Made by a program: the position numbers and the translations under genes. Below, one piece after another: positions 22,641-31,304 of a DNA stretch of 33,332 bases. The notes under the pieces were generated by a model. It had not been told where the DNA came from. It worked only from the letters and a program-made list of their open reading frames with translations, and did not search any database. This DNA is from Lachnospiraceae bacterium UBA1712 (lineage in GTDB: Bacteria; Bacillota; Clostridia; Lachnospirales; Lachnospiraceae): the NCBI GenBank assembly GCA_002317175.1, contig DCJA01000012.1, positions 1 through 33,332 on the forward strand, in the 5' to 3' direction. Positions within the stretch are counted from its first letter, which is position 1, and every line of letters begins with the position of its first letter.

Positions 22641-23975
22641 ATGAAGATTCATTACAAATATAAGACTATCATGGTTGGCTTCGCCTTTATGGCAATTATG
22701 TCTTTCTGGCAAATGTATGACAACATTATTCCACTTATTCTAAAAAACTCCTTTGCACTCAATGATGTACTCATTGGCGCAATTATGGCCGTGGACAATG
22801 TACTTGCTCTTTTTCTGCTCCCATTTTTTGGAGCCTGGTCAGATAAGATTAATACACGTTTTGGCAAACGACTTCCATTCATTGTGATCGGAACTATCCT
22901 GGCTAATCTGGCTATGTTCTTTATGCCCGTTGCAGACAATTCCCGTAACCTTCCAATGTTTTTGCTAATGACAGGTCTGGTACTGTTGTTTATGTCTGTA
23001 TTCAGATCTCCAGCTGTTGCTCTGATGCCTGATATTACGCCAAAGCATCTTAGAAGCAAGGGCAATGCCATTATCAATCTTATGGGAACTGTTGGCGCTA
23101 TTTATGCTCTGGCAATGATAGGTGTTTTGGTAGCCGAAGGTGATACTCCTAACTACCAGCCACTATTTATATCCATTATTGTATTTATGCTTATTACAAT
23201 TGCCATACTGGCTTTTGTTGTTAAAGAAAATCTCTGGACCAATCAGGCCAGGGAGGTTGATACTGCAATTGAAAATGAGAGTCTGGCAGAGACAGCCAAT
23301 GTGGACAAAGGCAACGCCAACGCTTCTGTAGATGAAGAAATCGGCGTTCCATCAAATAAGCTTCCAAAGGACAAACTGAGAAGTCTTATTTTCATACTGA
23401 TTTCGGTAGCCCTATGGTACATTGCCTATAATGCTGTAACAACCGCCTTTTCAAGATATGCCACTATCGTATGGCATGCTGAAAATGGTTCCTACGCCAA
23501 CTATCTAATGATAGCAACTGTTGCAGCCATAATAAGTTATATTCCTATCGGACTGATTTCCAGCAAATACGGTCGAAAAAAAGTAATCATGATAGGTATC
23601 ATCGGATTGATTATTGGCTTTGGCTGCTGTTTCTTTGCATCCCACGCCGGACCTGTTGTAATCGGTCTATTCGCCCTTGTAGGTGTATCCTGGGCTGCTA
23701 TCAATGTTAACTCTTTCCCAATGGCAGTTGATATTGCAACAGATGGGGACATTGGAAAGTACACTGGATACTACTACACCTTCTCCATGGCGGCACAGGT
23801 TCTCACTCCTGTACTTTCTGGATTCTTTCTTCAGTATGTATCCTACAAAACACTATTTCCTTATGCAGTAGTTTTTTCTGCTCTCGCCCTTGTGACCATG
23901 TCACAGGTTAAGCATGGTGACTCTATAGGAACCGAGAAAAAATCACTGTTAGAGCATCTTGATATAGATGACTAG
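22641..23975 (+). CDS. MFS transporter, sugar (GPH/SLC45-like) type
   Basis: 444 residues with about twelve membrane helices. The loop after helix 2 reads FGAWSDKINTRFGKRLPFIV (the G-x-x-SD...GKR-PF pattern of the SLC45/GPH group), and the matching loop in the second half is GLISSKYGRKKVIM. The middle loop (about 195-245) is acidic and hydrophilic, and FPMAVDIATDGDIGKYTGYYY is in the late helices (cited as DGDIGKYTGYYYT). A sugar or glycoside as substrate is an inference from the subgroup. No neighbouring glycosidase helps. It is alone on the plus strand between divergent plsY and convergent lysA. Its leader is unusual (see the separate entry). Confidence 0.88.
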   Translation: MKIHYKYKTIMVGFAFMAIMSFWQMYDNIIPLILKNSFALNDVLIGAIMAVDNVLALFLLPFFGAWSDKINTRFGKRLPFIVIGTILANLAMFFMPVADNSRNLPMFLLMTGLVLLFMSVFRSPAVALMPDITPKHLRSKGNAIINLMGTVGAIYALAMIGVLVAEGDTPNYQPLFISIIVFMLITIAILAFVVKENLWTNQAREVDTAIENESLAETANVDKGNANASVDEEIGVPSNKLPKDKLRSLIFILISVALWYIAYNAVTTAFSRYATIVWHAENGSYANYLMIATVAAIISYIPIGLISSKYGRKKVIMIGIIGLIIGFGCCFFASHAGPVVIGLFALVGVSWAAINVNSFPMAVDIATDGDIGKYTGYYYTFSMAAQVLTPVLSGFFLQYVSYKTLFPYAVVFSALALVTMSQVKHGDSIGTEKKSLLEHLDIDD

Positions 23976-23991
23976 GATTGCAGACAAAAAT

Positions 23992-24029
23992 CGTCAGATA
24001 ACTCAAAGTTATCTGACGCTTTTATTTTT
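23992..24029. terminator. Bidirectional terminator between MFS gene and lysA
   Basis: A perfect 12-bp stem, CGTCAGATAACT (23992-24003) with AGTTATCTGACG (24007-24018), loop CAA. T-rich tracts follow on plus (CTTTTATTTTT) and on minus (ATTTTTG). Confidence 0.92.
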
Positions 24030-24081
24030 CTCCATATCACAAACTCTAATACAGATTATAAATGGCTACTAATGTATTCAT

Positions 24082-25350
24082 TTATACTAATTTCTTAAAA
24101 TATGGTGTACAGTCAAGTGTTGCAAAGTAATCCTTTGGCTCTTCTGCTCTTCTGATAAGCTCTACGCTACCATCTTCCTTAAGGAGAAGCTCTGCACTCT
24201 TCATCTTACCATTGTAGTTGTAACCCATTGAAAAACCATGAGCACCTGTATCGTGAATTACAATATAGTCTCCCATGTCAATCTTTGGAAGTTCACGGTC
24301 AATGGCAAACTTATCATTGTTCTCACAAAGTGATCCAACTACGTCATATACATGATCACATGGGGCATTTTCTTTTCCAAGCACTGTTATGTGATGATAT
24401 GCACCGTACATAGCTGGTCTCATAAGGTTAACTGCACAGGCATCAAGACCAATGTATTCCTTATGTGTATGTTTCTCATGAATAGCTGTTGCGACAAGCT
24501 GTCCATAAGGTCCTGTCATAAATCTTCCTGATTCAGTATAGATTGAGACATCATCCATTCCTTCTGGAACAAGAATCTCCTCATATACCTTTCTTACCCC
24601 TTCACCTATTGCATAGATATCATTAGGAGTCTGATCTGGACGGTAAGCTATACCAATACCACCTGAAAGGTTAATAAATGCAATATGAATACCAGTCTTC
24701 TTGGCTACATCAACTGCAAGTTCAAATAACTGCTTTGCAAGCTGTGGATAGTAGTCATTTGTAACTGTATTACTAGCAAGGAAAGCATGGATACCAAGGT
24801 TCTTTACGCCCTTTTCCATGAGGATTTTAACGCCTTCATATACCTGCTCTGTTGTGAAACCATACTTGGCATCACCAGGGTTATCCATAATACCATTGCT
24901 AAGTGTAATGGTTCCGCCTGGATTATATCTTATTGAGATAGTCTCTGGTAATTTGCCAATGATGTTCTCTAAAAAGTCAATGTGTGTAATATCATCAAGG
25001 TTGATAATTGCTCCTGACTTATATGCATATTCATACTCATGTGCTGGTGTCTCATTTGAGGAGAACATGATATCTCCCTCTTTCATGCCTGCAGCAAGAG
25101 CGAGTGTAATCTCATTAGACGATGCACAGTCACAGCCATAACCATACTCACCAAAGATTTCCAAAATCTTTGGATTAGGGAGAGCCTTTACTGCGAAGTA
25201 CTCCTTGAATCCTTTGTTCCAGCTAAATGCTTCCTTCATAGCCTTAGCATTAGCTCTAATCCCAGCCTCATCATAGATATGGAAAGGTGTTGGATATGTT
25301 TTTGTGATTTCATCTATCATTTCTTTTGTAACAAATGGTAGTTTGTTCAT
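24082..25350 (-). CDS. lysA: Diaminopimelate decarboxylase
   Basis: 422-residue PLP enzyme of the alanine-racemase fold that makes L-lysine from meso-diaminopimelate. The PLP lysine is K55 in YFAVKALPNP; other blocks are GCDCASSNE, INLSGGIGIAY, ESGRFMTGP and GSLCENNDKFA with the conserved Cys-Glu pair. The start ATG (25348-25350) has GGAGG upstream; the extra 17 codons of open frame upstream lie in a hairpin region and are not expected to be translated. It follows ddh after 104 bp, with which it forms the last two steps of lysine synthesis. It shares a bidirectional terminator with the MFS gene. Confidence 0.94.
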   Translation of the reverse strand: MNKLPFVTKEMIDEITKTYPTPFHIYDEAGIRANAKAMKEAFSWNKGFKEYFAVKALPNPKILEIFGEYGYGCDCASSNEITLALAAGMKEGDIMFSSNETPAHEYEYAYKSGAIINLDDITHIDFLENIIGKLPETISIRYNPGGTITLSNGIMDNPGDAKYGFTTEQVYEGVKILMEKGVKNLGIHAFLASNTVTNDYYPQLAKQLFELAVDVAKKTGIHIAFINLSGGIGIAYRPDQTPNDIYAIGEGVRKVYEEILVPEGMDDVSIYTESGRFMTGPYGQLVATAIHEKHTHKEYIGLDACAVNLMRPAMYGAYHHITVLGKENAPCDHVYDVVGSLCENNDKFAIDRELPKIDMGDYIVIHDTGAHGFSMGYNYNGKMKSAELLLKEDGSVELIRRAEEPKDYFATLDCTPYFKKLV

Positions 25351-25381
25351 AATTATTCCTCCATTATCATTTGGATAATAA

Positions 25382-25408
25382 CAGCCATTCACCCCTGGCA
25401 AATGGCTG
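25382..25408 (-). other. Hairpin between ddh and lysA
   Basis: A perfect 8-bp stem CAGCCATT/AATGGCTG with an 11-base loop. On minus it is followed by TTATTATCC rather than a T run, so it may be a processing or weak attenuation site upstream of lysA. Confidence 0.45.
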
Positions 25409-25454
25409 AATGATTATTTCTATTTGTTAATTATAAATTACAAATAAAACTATC

Positions 25455-26435
25455 TTACAGAAGGTGAGCACGAATCTCATCAGCTGAAAGTGGACTAAGG
25501 TATGCAGGAGCAACATCAAATACTGTCTTGCAGCCTGTTAAGCCTTCCTTCTGCATACGTACAACTGCACGGGCATATGCACAGATAACGCTTGCTGTGA
25601 ACTCTGGGTTTGAATCAAGCTTTAAGCTGTACTCAATTACATGCTTATGTTCTTTGTTGATACCTGTAACACCAGTTCTAAATACAAAACCACCATGAGG
25701 AATACCACTGTGGTTCGCCATAAGCTCTTCCTCTGAGATGAAGTTAACTGTTGTATCGTAGTCTGAAAAATAGTTTGGCATATTCTTAATTGTTTCTTCG
25801 ATCTTAGCCTTATCAGCGCCATCCTCAGCAACTACAAAACACTCTCTTGTGTGCTTCTGTCTTGTTGTAAGCTCTGGATTCTCACCATTTCTTACTGACT
25901 CAAGTGCACTGTCAACTGGAATTGTGTACTGCTTACCATTTTTAACGCCTTCTACTCTTCTGATTGCATCTGAGTGACCCTGGCTTACACCCTTGCCCCA
26001 GAATGTGTAATCATTACCCTCTGGCAAAATGCAGTTTGCGTAAAGTCTGTTAAGTGAGAACATACCTGGATCCCATCCACAGCTGATAAGTGCAACCTTA
26101 CCATTTTCCTTTGCAACCTTGTCTACATTTGCGAAATGCTCTGGAATACGTGCGTGTGTATCAAAACTGTCAATAACATTAACATACTTTGCATACTCTG
26201 GTGTCTGTTCTGGAAGATCTGTTGCAGAACCACCACAGAGAATAAGAATATCGATTTCATCCTTATGTGCTGCAATATCCTTTACATTATATACTGGAAC
26301 TCCTGGTGTCTGTGTCTTTAAGCTTTCTGGATCTCTTCTTGTAAAGAATGCTACTAATTCCATATCAGCATTCTGTCTGATTGCACTTTCTACTCCCTTA
26401 CCAAGATTACCATAACCTAAAATAGCTACTTTCAT
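25455..26435 (-). CDS. ddh: meso-Diaminopimelate D-dehydrogenase
   Basis: 326 residues, the family's usual length. This NADPH enzyme turns tetrahydrodipicolinate and ammonia into meso-diaminopimelate in one step, bypassing the acylated route. The Rossmann start is VAILGYGNLGKGVE (3-16). CGGSATDLPEQTP, SCGWDPGMFSLNR and FWGKGVSQGHSDAIRR are strongly conserved substrate-site blocks of Ddh. The start ATG (26433-26435) has AGAAAGGA upstream; an upstream ATG in the same frame has no such site. No acetylase or succinylase dap genes are in the window, in keeping with this route. It lies between a TrmB-type regulator and lysA. Confidence 0.96.
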   Translation of the reverse strand: MKVAILGYGNLGKGVESAIRQNADMELVAFFTRRDPESLKTQTPGVPVYNVKDIAAHKDEIDILILCGGSATDLPEQTPEYAKYVNVIDSFDTHARIPEHFANVDKVAKENGKVALISCGWDPGMFSLNRLYANCILPEGNDYTFWGKGVSQGHSDAIRRVEGVKNGKQYTIPVDSALESVRNGENPELTTRQKHTRECFVVAEDGADKAKIEETIKNMPNYFSDYDTTVNFISEEELMANHSGIPHGGFVFRTGVTGINKEHKHVIEYSLKLDSNPEFTASVICAYARAVVRMQKEGLTGCKTVFDVAPAYLSPLSADEIRAHLL

Positions 26436-26503
26436 TTTGTTTCCTTTCTGGGCTTTTGCCACATTCATTCATTTATTTTGTGCTAGAAGCATTATTTGAC
26501 TTA

Positions 26504-26538
26504 TTTGCTTTATGCTTTTTTCTTTTGCTTTATGCTTT
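26504..26538. repeat. Direct repeat upstream of ddh
   Basis: Two exact copies of TTTGCTTTATGCTTT (26504-26518 and 26524-26538), 20 bp apart start to start, so about two helical turns. They lie between the trmB-like stop and ddh, where a regulator could bind. Confidence 0.6.
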
Positions 26539-26542
26539 CATT

Positions 26543-27226
26543 TTATTTAGCTGCCAAAAGCATTTTATTCTTTATTGTTTCCTTGACAAGATTAACAAGG
26601 TTCTCCTGTCCCGAATAAAGACAGGTATCATCACTGTCTCCTGTGAGTGTTCCTGTAATAACATAACTTGAATCAGTTATAAATCTTATCTGTCCGGTTA
26701 CAACATCTGTTTTATATACTGTTGCACCTTCAATATTAAGCTCTGTTCCTGTAAGAATGACTACCTTTCTGCCTTCACTGGCCAGTTTTGAAAGATCATC
26801 CTTAAACTGCATAACAATCTTCGTCTCAGCCATCATATAAAGTCGCTTTTCACATTTACCAAGAAGCTCATATATCTTATTACAGATATGTCTGTAGGAC
26901 TGAATAGTAATATAGCCTTCAACTGCTTCAAGCTGCTTTGGTTTGTTTTTAATGAGCTGCTCTCTCATCTCGCCAAGATATCTAAGATGATTATCACAGA
27001 AGTTTTCTATCTCAACCGGTAAGTATCTGGTAGCCTCACCCTCCTCACAAACTGCAGCCCCCTTTTGGGTTAACCCTTTAAGTGCCGCATATACATTGGA
27101 CTTGGAGATTCCCGTCTCTTTAGACACTTCATAGCCAGTCATGGAACCATGTCTTTGAAGCTCCACATATATTATTGCTTCCTGCCTTGTAAGACCATAT
27201 TCAATTAGATATTCAATATAATCCAT
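26543..27226 (-). CDS. TrmB-family transcriptional regulator
   Basis: 227 residues. An N-terminal winged helix (about 8-70; LTRQEAIIYVELQRHGSMTG then ISKSNVYAALKGLTQKG) is of the TrmB/PF01978 type. A short helical linker follows, then a C-terminal phospholipase-D-like ligand-binding part (about 110-220; KRLYMMAETK and GRKVVILTGTEL). TrmB regulators often sense sugars, but this one precedes ddh and lysA by 107 bp and is not next to sugar genes. It has its own strong promoter. Control of itself or of ddh is plausible given the repeats, not shown. Confidence 0.85.
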   Translation of the reverse strand: MDYIEYLIEYGLTRQEAIIYVELQRHGSMTGYEVSKETGISKSNVYAALKGLTQKGAAVCEEGEATRYLPVEIENFCDNHLRYLGEMREQLIKNKPKQLEAVEGYITIQSYRHICNKIYELLGKCEKRLYMMAETKIVMQFKDDLSKLASEGRKVVILTGTELNIEGATVYKTDVVTGQIRFITDSSYVITGTLTGDSDDTCLYSGQENLVNLVKETIKNKMLLAAK

Positions 27227-27267
27227 ACTGCGTCTTTCCTGTGGTGTTTCTTTTTAGGAACACTCAT

Positions 27268-27296
27268 AATATACTACTTAGTAATTAGTATGTCAA
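27268..27296 (-). promoter_or_regulatory. Promoter of trmB-like gene
   Basis: -35 TTGACA (27291-27296 on minus), 17-bp spacer, -10 TATATT (27268-27273). The spacer contains the tandem heptamers TACTAAT-TACTAAG, a possible operator. Confidence 0.8.
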
Positions 27297-27313
27297 CACA
27301 TTTTAACACAATT

Positions 27314-27331
27314 AGTTAGACTTTTCTAACT
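27314..27331. other. Perfect inverted repeat upstream of trmB-like promoter
   Basis: AGTTAGA-CTTT-TCTAACT, seven bases each side, about 18 bp upstream of the -35. No T run follows on either strand, so an operator is likelier than a terminator. Confidence 0.45.
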
Positions 27332-27348
27332 CGAATTTTCTCACATAT

Positions 27349-27390
27349 AAAAAACACCTCGAAATCAGCTCAACTTCTGACTCCAAGGTG
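27349..27390 (-). terminator. Rho-independent terminator after ung
   Basis: A 14-bp stem with a few G-T pairs (CACCTTGGAGTCAG with CTGATTTCGAGGTG, 27355-27390) and an eight-base loop, followed on minus by TTTTTTATA. It ends the sirtuin-like to ung series. Confidence 0.88.
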
Positions 27391-27416
27391 CATTTCAACT
27401 TACTTATTAACTTCTA

Positions 27417-28094
27417 TTATATATTATCTATCTGCCAGTCGATTGCTGTCTGACCATTCTGCTGCAAAAACTCATTACACTTTGCAAAATGTCCACAACC
27501 CCAGAATCCACGATATACCGAAAGTGGACTTGGATGAGGTGCTTTGAGCACAAGCTGTTTGGGATTATCAAGCATAGCTGCCTTCTTTTGTGAAGGTGAT
27601 CCCCACAGTAGGTATACCACAGGTCTGTCCTGTGCATTTACCGCCCTGATTATTGCATCAGTAAACTGTTCCCAGCCTCTGTCTCTGTGAGAAAAGGCAT
27701 TATGGGCCTGTACTGTTAGTACAGTATTCAAAAGCAAAACTCCCTGGTCAGCCCATTTTTTAAGATAACCATTATTTGGAATATAACATCCCAGCTCATC
27801 ATGAAGTTCTTTGTAAATATTCTGAAGCGATGGCGGAATCTTAGGCTGACTGACTGGAACCGAAAAACTAAGTCCATGAGCCTGATTATCATCATGATAG
27901 GGATCCTGTCCCAGAATAACCACCTTGACCTTACTAAGTGGTGTATAATGCAAAGCATTAAAGATATCATCACTTGGTGGGAATATCTGTTTTGTAGAAT
28001 ATTCCTGTCTTACAAACTTATATAATTCTTTGTAATAGTCCTTCTTAAATTCTTCCTCTAAAAATGGAAGCCAGTCATTATCTATAGCAGCCAT
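27417..28094 (-). CDS. ung: Uracil-DNA glycosylase
   Basis: 225-residue family 1 enzyme that removes uracil from DNA. The water-activating motif is GQDPYH (62-67) with D64, the uracil pocket includes LLNTVLTV, and the minor-groove loop is HPSPLS, followed by RGFWGCGHF. Length and all blocks are normal. It starts three bases after the hisF stop codon with only a weak upstream AGG, so translation is probably coupled to hisF. Last gene before the terminator. Confidence 0.97.
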   Translation of the reverse strand: MAAIDNDWLPFLEEEFKKDYYKELYKFVRQEYSTKQIFPPSDDIFNALHYTPLSKVKVVILGQDPYHDDNQAHGLSFSVPVSQPKIPPSLQNIYKELHDELGCYIPNNGYLKKWADQGVLLLNTVLTVQAHNAFSHRDRGWEQFTDAIIRAVNAQDRPVVYLLWGSPSQKKAAMLDNPKQLVLKAPHPSPLSVYRGFWGCGHFAKCNEFLQQNGQTAIDWQIDNI

Positions 28095-28097
28095 ATC

Positions 28098-28859
28098 CTA
28101 CAGTCTCACATCAATATCTTTGTCAAGCATATACTGCTTTACTTCTTTTATCTCTAGTTCTTTAAAATGGAAAAGGCTTGCAGCTAACACTGCATCTGCG
28201 TGTCCCTGGGTAACTGCCTCTGAAAAATGTTCCAGCTTACCTGCTCCGCCTGAAGCAATAACTGGAATACCCACAACATCAGATATAGCTCTGGTAAGCT
28301 CGATATCAAAACCTGCCTTTGTTCCATCACAGTCCATACTTGTGAGGAGTATCTCCCCAGCTCCAAGACTTTCTGCCTTCTTTGCCCATTCTATAGCATC
28401 AATTCCTGTATCAACACGTCCACCATTGAGATAGATATTCCATCCATCAAATGGAACACGTCTTTTTGCATCAATCGCAACCACAACGCACTGACTTCCA
28501 AATTTGTCAGCTGCTTCTCTGATAAGCTCTGGCCTCTTTATAGCTGCGCTGTTAACAGATACCTTGTCTGCGCCTTCCCTAAGCAACACTTTAAAATCAT
28601 CTACTGTTCTTATCCCACCACCAACAGTAAATGGAATAAAGAGTTTTTTGGCAACTTCTCTTACCATATCTACTACTGTGTTTCTTCCGTCACTACTGGC
28701 TGTAATATCAAGGAATACTACTTCATCTGCACCAGCTTTATCATATGCAACTGCACATTCTACAGGATCTCCGGCATCAACAAGATTGACAAAATTGACA
28801 CCTTTTACAACACGTCCATTATTAACATCAAGACATGGAATAACTCTTATTGTGTGCAT
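28098..28859 (-). CDS. hisF: Imidazole glycerol phosphate synthase cyclase subunit
   Basis: 253-residue TIM barrel that uses ammonia from HisH to turn PRFAR into imidazole glycerol phosphate and AICAR. The catalytic aspartates are D11 (CLDVNNG) and D130 (VAIDAK). Phosphate loops are GGGIRTVDDF and ASGGAGKLEHF. The start ATG has GAGG seven bases upstream. It is 61 bp after hisH, with a small hairpin (ATGGCT/AGCCAT, 28891-28905) between them. Confidence 0.97.
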   Translation of the reverse strand: MHTIRVIPCLDVNNGRVVKGVNFVNLVDAGDPVECAVAYDKAGADEVVFLDITASSDGRNTVVDMVREVAKKLFIPFTVGGGIRTVDDFKVLLREGADKVSVNSAAIKRPELIREAADKFGSQCVVVAIDAKRRVPFDGWNIYLNGGRVDTGIDAIEWAKKAESLGAGEILLTSMDCDGTKAGFDIELTRAISDVVGIPVIASGGAGKLEHFSEAVTQGHADAVLAASLFHFKELEIKEVKQYMLDKDIDVRL

Positions 28860-28920
28860 ATTAAAACCTCAAAACCTTTATTTCGGAGTCATGGCTGATA
28901 GCCATTGACCTTTAAATCAT

Positions 28921-29526
28921 CTATAACTCAACAAAATTCTTCAGTATCTTTAGTCCAACATCAGAACTCTTCTCTGGATGGAACTGACAGGCAAATACAT
29001 TGCCTCTTTCAACAGCTGCATGAACAATAACACCATACTCTGTCGTAGCCACTACATCACTAAAGTTATCAGCCTGAAGATAATAGGAATGAACAAAATA
29101 TACAAACTCGCCTTCTTCTATTCCTTCAAAAAGCCTGCCCTTATTAGGCTGTTTTAAAGCATTCCATCCAATCTGTGGTATCTTAAGTCCCATATCCATG
29201 GGAAACTTTACAATCCTTCCAGGAAGTATTCCCAGTCCTTTGACACCAGGTGCTTCCTCACTGCTGTCAAATAACAGCTGCAGTCCAAGACAGATTCCTA
29301 AAAATGGAGTCTTATTATCTACAATCTTTTGAATTACATCAATAAGCTTATATTCTTCGAGTCTTTCCATGGCATCGCCAAATGCACCAACTCCAGGTAA
29401 TATTACCTTTTCTGCATTAAGCAAAATCTCAGGATCTCTTGTAATTACAACTTCCTGGCCAAGAAACTCAAGTGCCTTCTCTACACTCTTAATATTTCCA
29501 GCATCATAATCAATTATTGCTATCAT
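28921..29526 (-). CDS. hisH: Imidazole glycerol phosphate synthase glutaminase subunit
   Basis: 201-residue class I glutamine amidotransferase that feeds ammonia to HisF. The triad is C79 (FLGICLG), H183 and E185 (QFHPEKS), with the oxyanion block LPGVGAFGDAM. Length is standard. It begins 24 bp after the charge-patterned membrane protein gene and precedes hisF, so the two subunits are made together. The other his genes apart from hisA are not in the window. Confidence 0.97.
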   Translation of the reverse strand: MIAIIDYDAGNIKSVEKALEFLGQEVVITRDPEILLNAEKVILPGVGAFGDAMERLEEYKLIDVIQKIVDNKTPFLGICLGLQLLFDSSEEAPGVKGLGILPGRIVKFPMDMGLKIPQIGWNALKQPNKGRLFEGIEEGEFVYFVHSYYLQADNFSDVVATTEYGVIVHAAVERGNVFACQFHPEKSSDVGLKILKNFVEL

Positions 29527-29550
29527 CTGAAAACCTCGTTACAAGTATTT

Positions 29551-31254
29551 TTAATCCTGGAATATTTCCTCAGGATTATCTGGAAGAAAATCCTCTTCCT
29601 CAGGGAGAATATCCTGCATAGAATTCTGTGTATCTTCCTGTTCTGTATCTGCATTATTGTCGCTGATATCCACTCCCCTGTACTCAAAAGGAGTTCCATT
29701 CACAATCGACAAAATACGCTTATTATATGCAACCTCACTTGTGTATGAGTTAATCTCATCAGCATCTGCGCTACTTAAGCCAAATCCTGACAAAGCTGCA
29801 ATAATCTTGTCATATACTTCCTTAACCTGATCCTCAACACCATATTCCTGTGCTTTTTCCATTACTGCAGGATATATCTTATAACCTTCCAGAAGTGAAT
29901 TGAGTGCTTCTGCCTTCATACCAAGCTGCATATAATTCTCATAAGAAGACCATTTTCTCTGCATAAACATAATTGTACGTGACTTCTGATATATCTCATT
30001 GTCACTGTCACCCAAATCAAATCCATACAGGTCTGCATAAGCAGTCTCATAATCAGCATTGTCAAATGCATATCTTGCCTGCTTTTTATTCAAATATTCT
30101 GTTCCAAATACTGCTAAAACAAGAATCGCTGCAAGAATTGATAAACAAAGTATAAAAGTATTTCTAACCCTTTTCTTAGGAAGCTTCTTCGAAGGTTTCT
30201 CAGGTTCCTTAACCTTCTTAATCTTCGGCTTCTTTTCTTTCTTTGCTTTCTTCTTTCCTTTTGCGCCTTCTTCATCTTCATCATCTGATTTTTCACGAAT
30301 GTCACGTTCATCACCCGATGCTTCACTCTGCTTATCTTTTCCTTTGGACTTTTTCTTTTTCTTCTTCTTTTTGCCCTTATCCTCAGAGTCAAGTTCACTT
30401 AAAATCTGCGCATTTTCATCTGTTATACCAGTTTCAGACTGCTCTGGTACTTCTTCGGGTACTTCTTCTGTCAAAGCATTAAACAGCTTTCCAAACAGTC
30501 CACCCTTCTTCTTTTTCTTCTTAGCTTCAGCGTCTGGCGTATCATCTCCAGCTTCGGCTGCTTCATCCTCTGACTTTGACTTACGCTTTTTCTTTGCTTT
30601 TTTCTTCTTGCCATCCTCCTGTGGCTCTTCTTCCTCATCTATGTCCGGAATAACCACCTCTGGCTGGTCAAGAGCAGAAGCATCTACTGCTATATTTTTA
30701 TCAGACTTCTCGATTGTATCTTTAATATCATTGATATCATCTCCATCTAGCATAGAAAGGATATCAGTGATATCATCATCCTCACTAATTTTGCTTACTT
30801 CTTCATTGGCTGAAGACTTGGCCGCATTAAGCATAGCCTCAATTTCATCCTCAGACATGTTCATGTCAAGTTCAATCTCCTCAGCAACAGCTGGTTCTGA
30901 GACATTGATTTCTTCCCAACCTTCTTCAGCATTGCTCTGAGACTTTTCAGGTATATCCTCTGCAGAAATATCATTATTCAGTTCTTCGGCCTCACCCTGC
31001 TTTGTTGCGTTTTCAGCATCAATAGCTTCAATAGCAGAAGCTACCTCCTTTTCATTATCACTGGCAGTGTTCTTCTCAGGAATTGAAGCAAGTTCAAGCT
31101 CATAATCATCCACAGCTTCTACTGCTTCAGCTTCTTCAACCTGACCTTCTCCCTCAACCTGGTCCTCGTCCTCTTCTCCTGGAACACCATCTGGATAAAT
31201 TGCAGGCTCTATTGATTTCATTAGTTCATCTAAATAATCTGTATCTACAGCCAT
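29551..31254 (-). CDS. Charge-patterned single-pass membrane protein, function unknown
   Basis: 567 residues I cannot assign. Residues 1-210 are acidic and mostly disordered, with a recurrent hydrophobic-acidic motif (DDITDILSMLDGDDINDI, 160-177). Residues 214-360 alternate lysine runs with acidic blocks, interrupted by a short amphipathic segment GGLFGKLFNAL (251-261). One transmembrane helix (about 365-385) follows. The last 180 residues form a compact, probably outside domain of helical repeats (ARYAFDNADYETAYADLYG, about 393-411). The start ATG has GAGG five bases upstream. The start is 50 bp from the sirtuin-like gene and the end 24 bp from hisH. Antisense open frames here are by-products of the lysine and glutamate codons. 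Confidence 0.75.
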   Translation of the reverse strand: MAVDTDYLDELMKSIEPAIYPDGVPGEEDEDQVEGEGQVEEAEAVEAVDDYELELASIPEKNTASDNEKEVASAIEAIDAENATKQGEAEELNNDISAEDIPEKSQSNAEEGWEEINVSEPAVAEEIELDMNMSEDEIEAMLNAAKSSANEEVSKISEDDDITDILSMLDGDDINDIKDTIEKSDKNIAVDASALDQPEVVIPDIDEEEEPQEDGKKKKAKKKRKSKSEDEAAEAGDDTPDAEAKKKKKKGGLFGKLFNALTEEVPEEVPEQSETGITDENAQILSELDSEDKGKKKKKKKKSKGKDKQSEASGDERDIREKSDDEDEEGAKGKKKAKKEKKPKIKKVKEPEKPSKKLPKKRVRNTFILCLSILAAILVLAVFGTEYLNKKQARYAFDNADYETAYADLYGFDLGDSDNEIYQKSRTIMFMQRKWSSYENYMQLGMKAEALNSLLEGYKIYPAVMEKAQEYGVEDQVKEVYDKIIAALSGFGLSSADADEINSYTSEVAYNKRILSIVNGTPFEYRGVDISDNNADTEQEDTQNSMQDILPEEEDFLPDNPEEIFQD

Positions 31255-31304
31255 GTTTACCTCTTTATTGTTTACACATTAGCTACAATAATCATATCAT
31301 TTTA

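Noticed and set aside
22652..23077. 141-codon minus-strand frame
   Set aside because: Antisense shadow of the MFS transporter.
30059..30940. 293-codon plus-strand frame rich in Ser and Phe
   Set aside because: Antisense of Lys/Glu/Asp-rich codons of the membrane protein gene; no ribosome binding site and low complexity.
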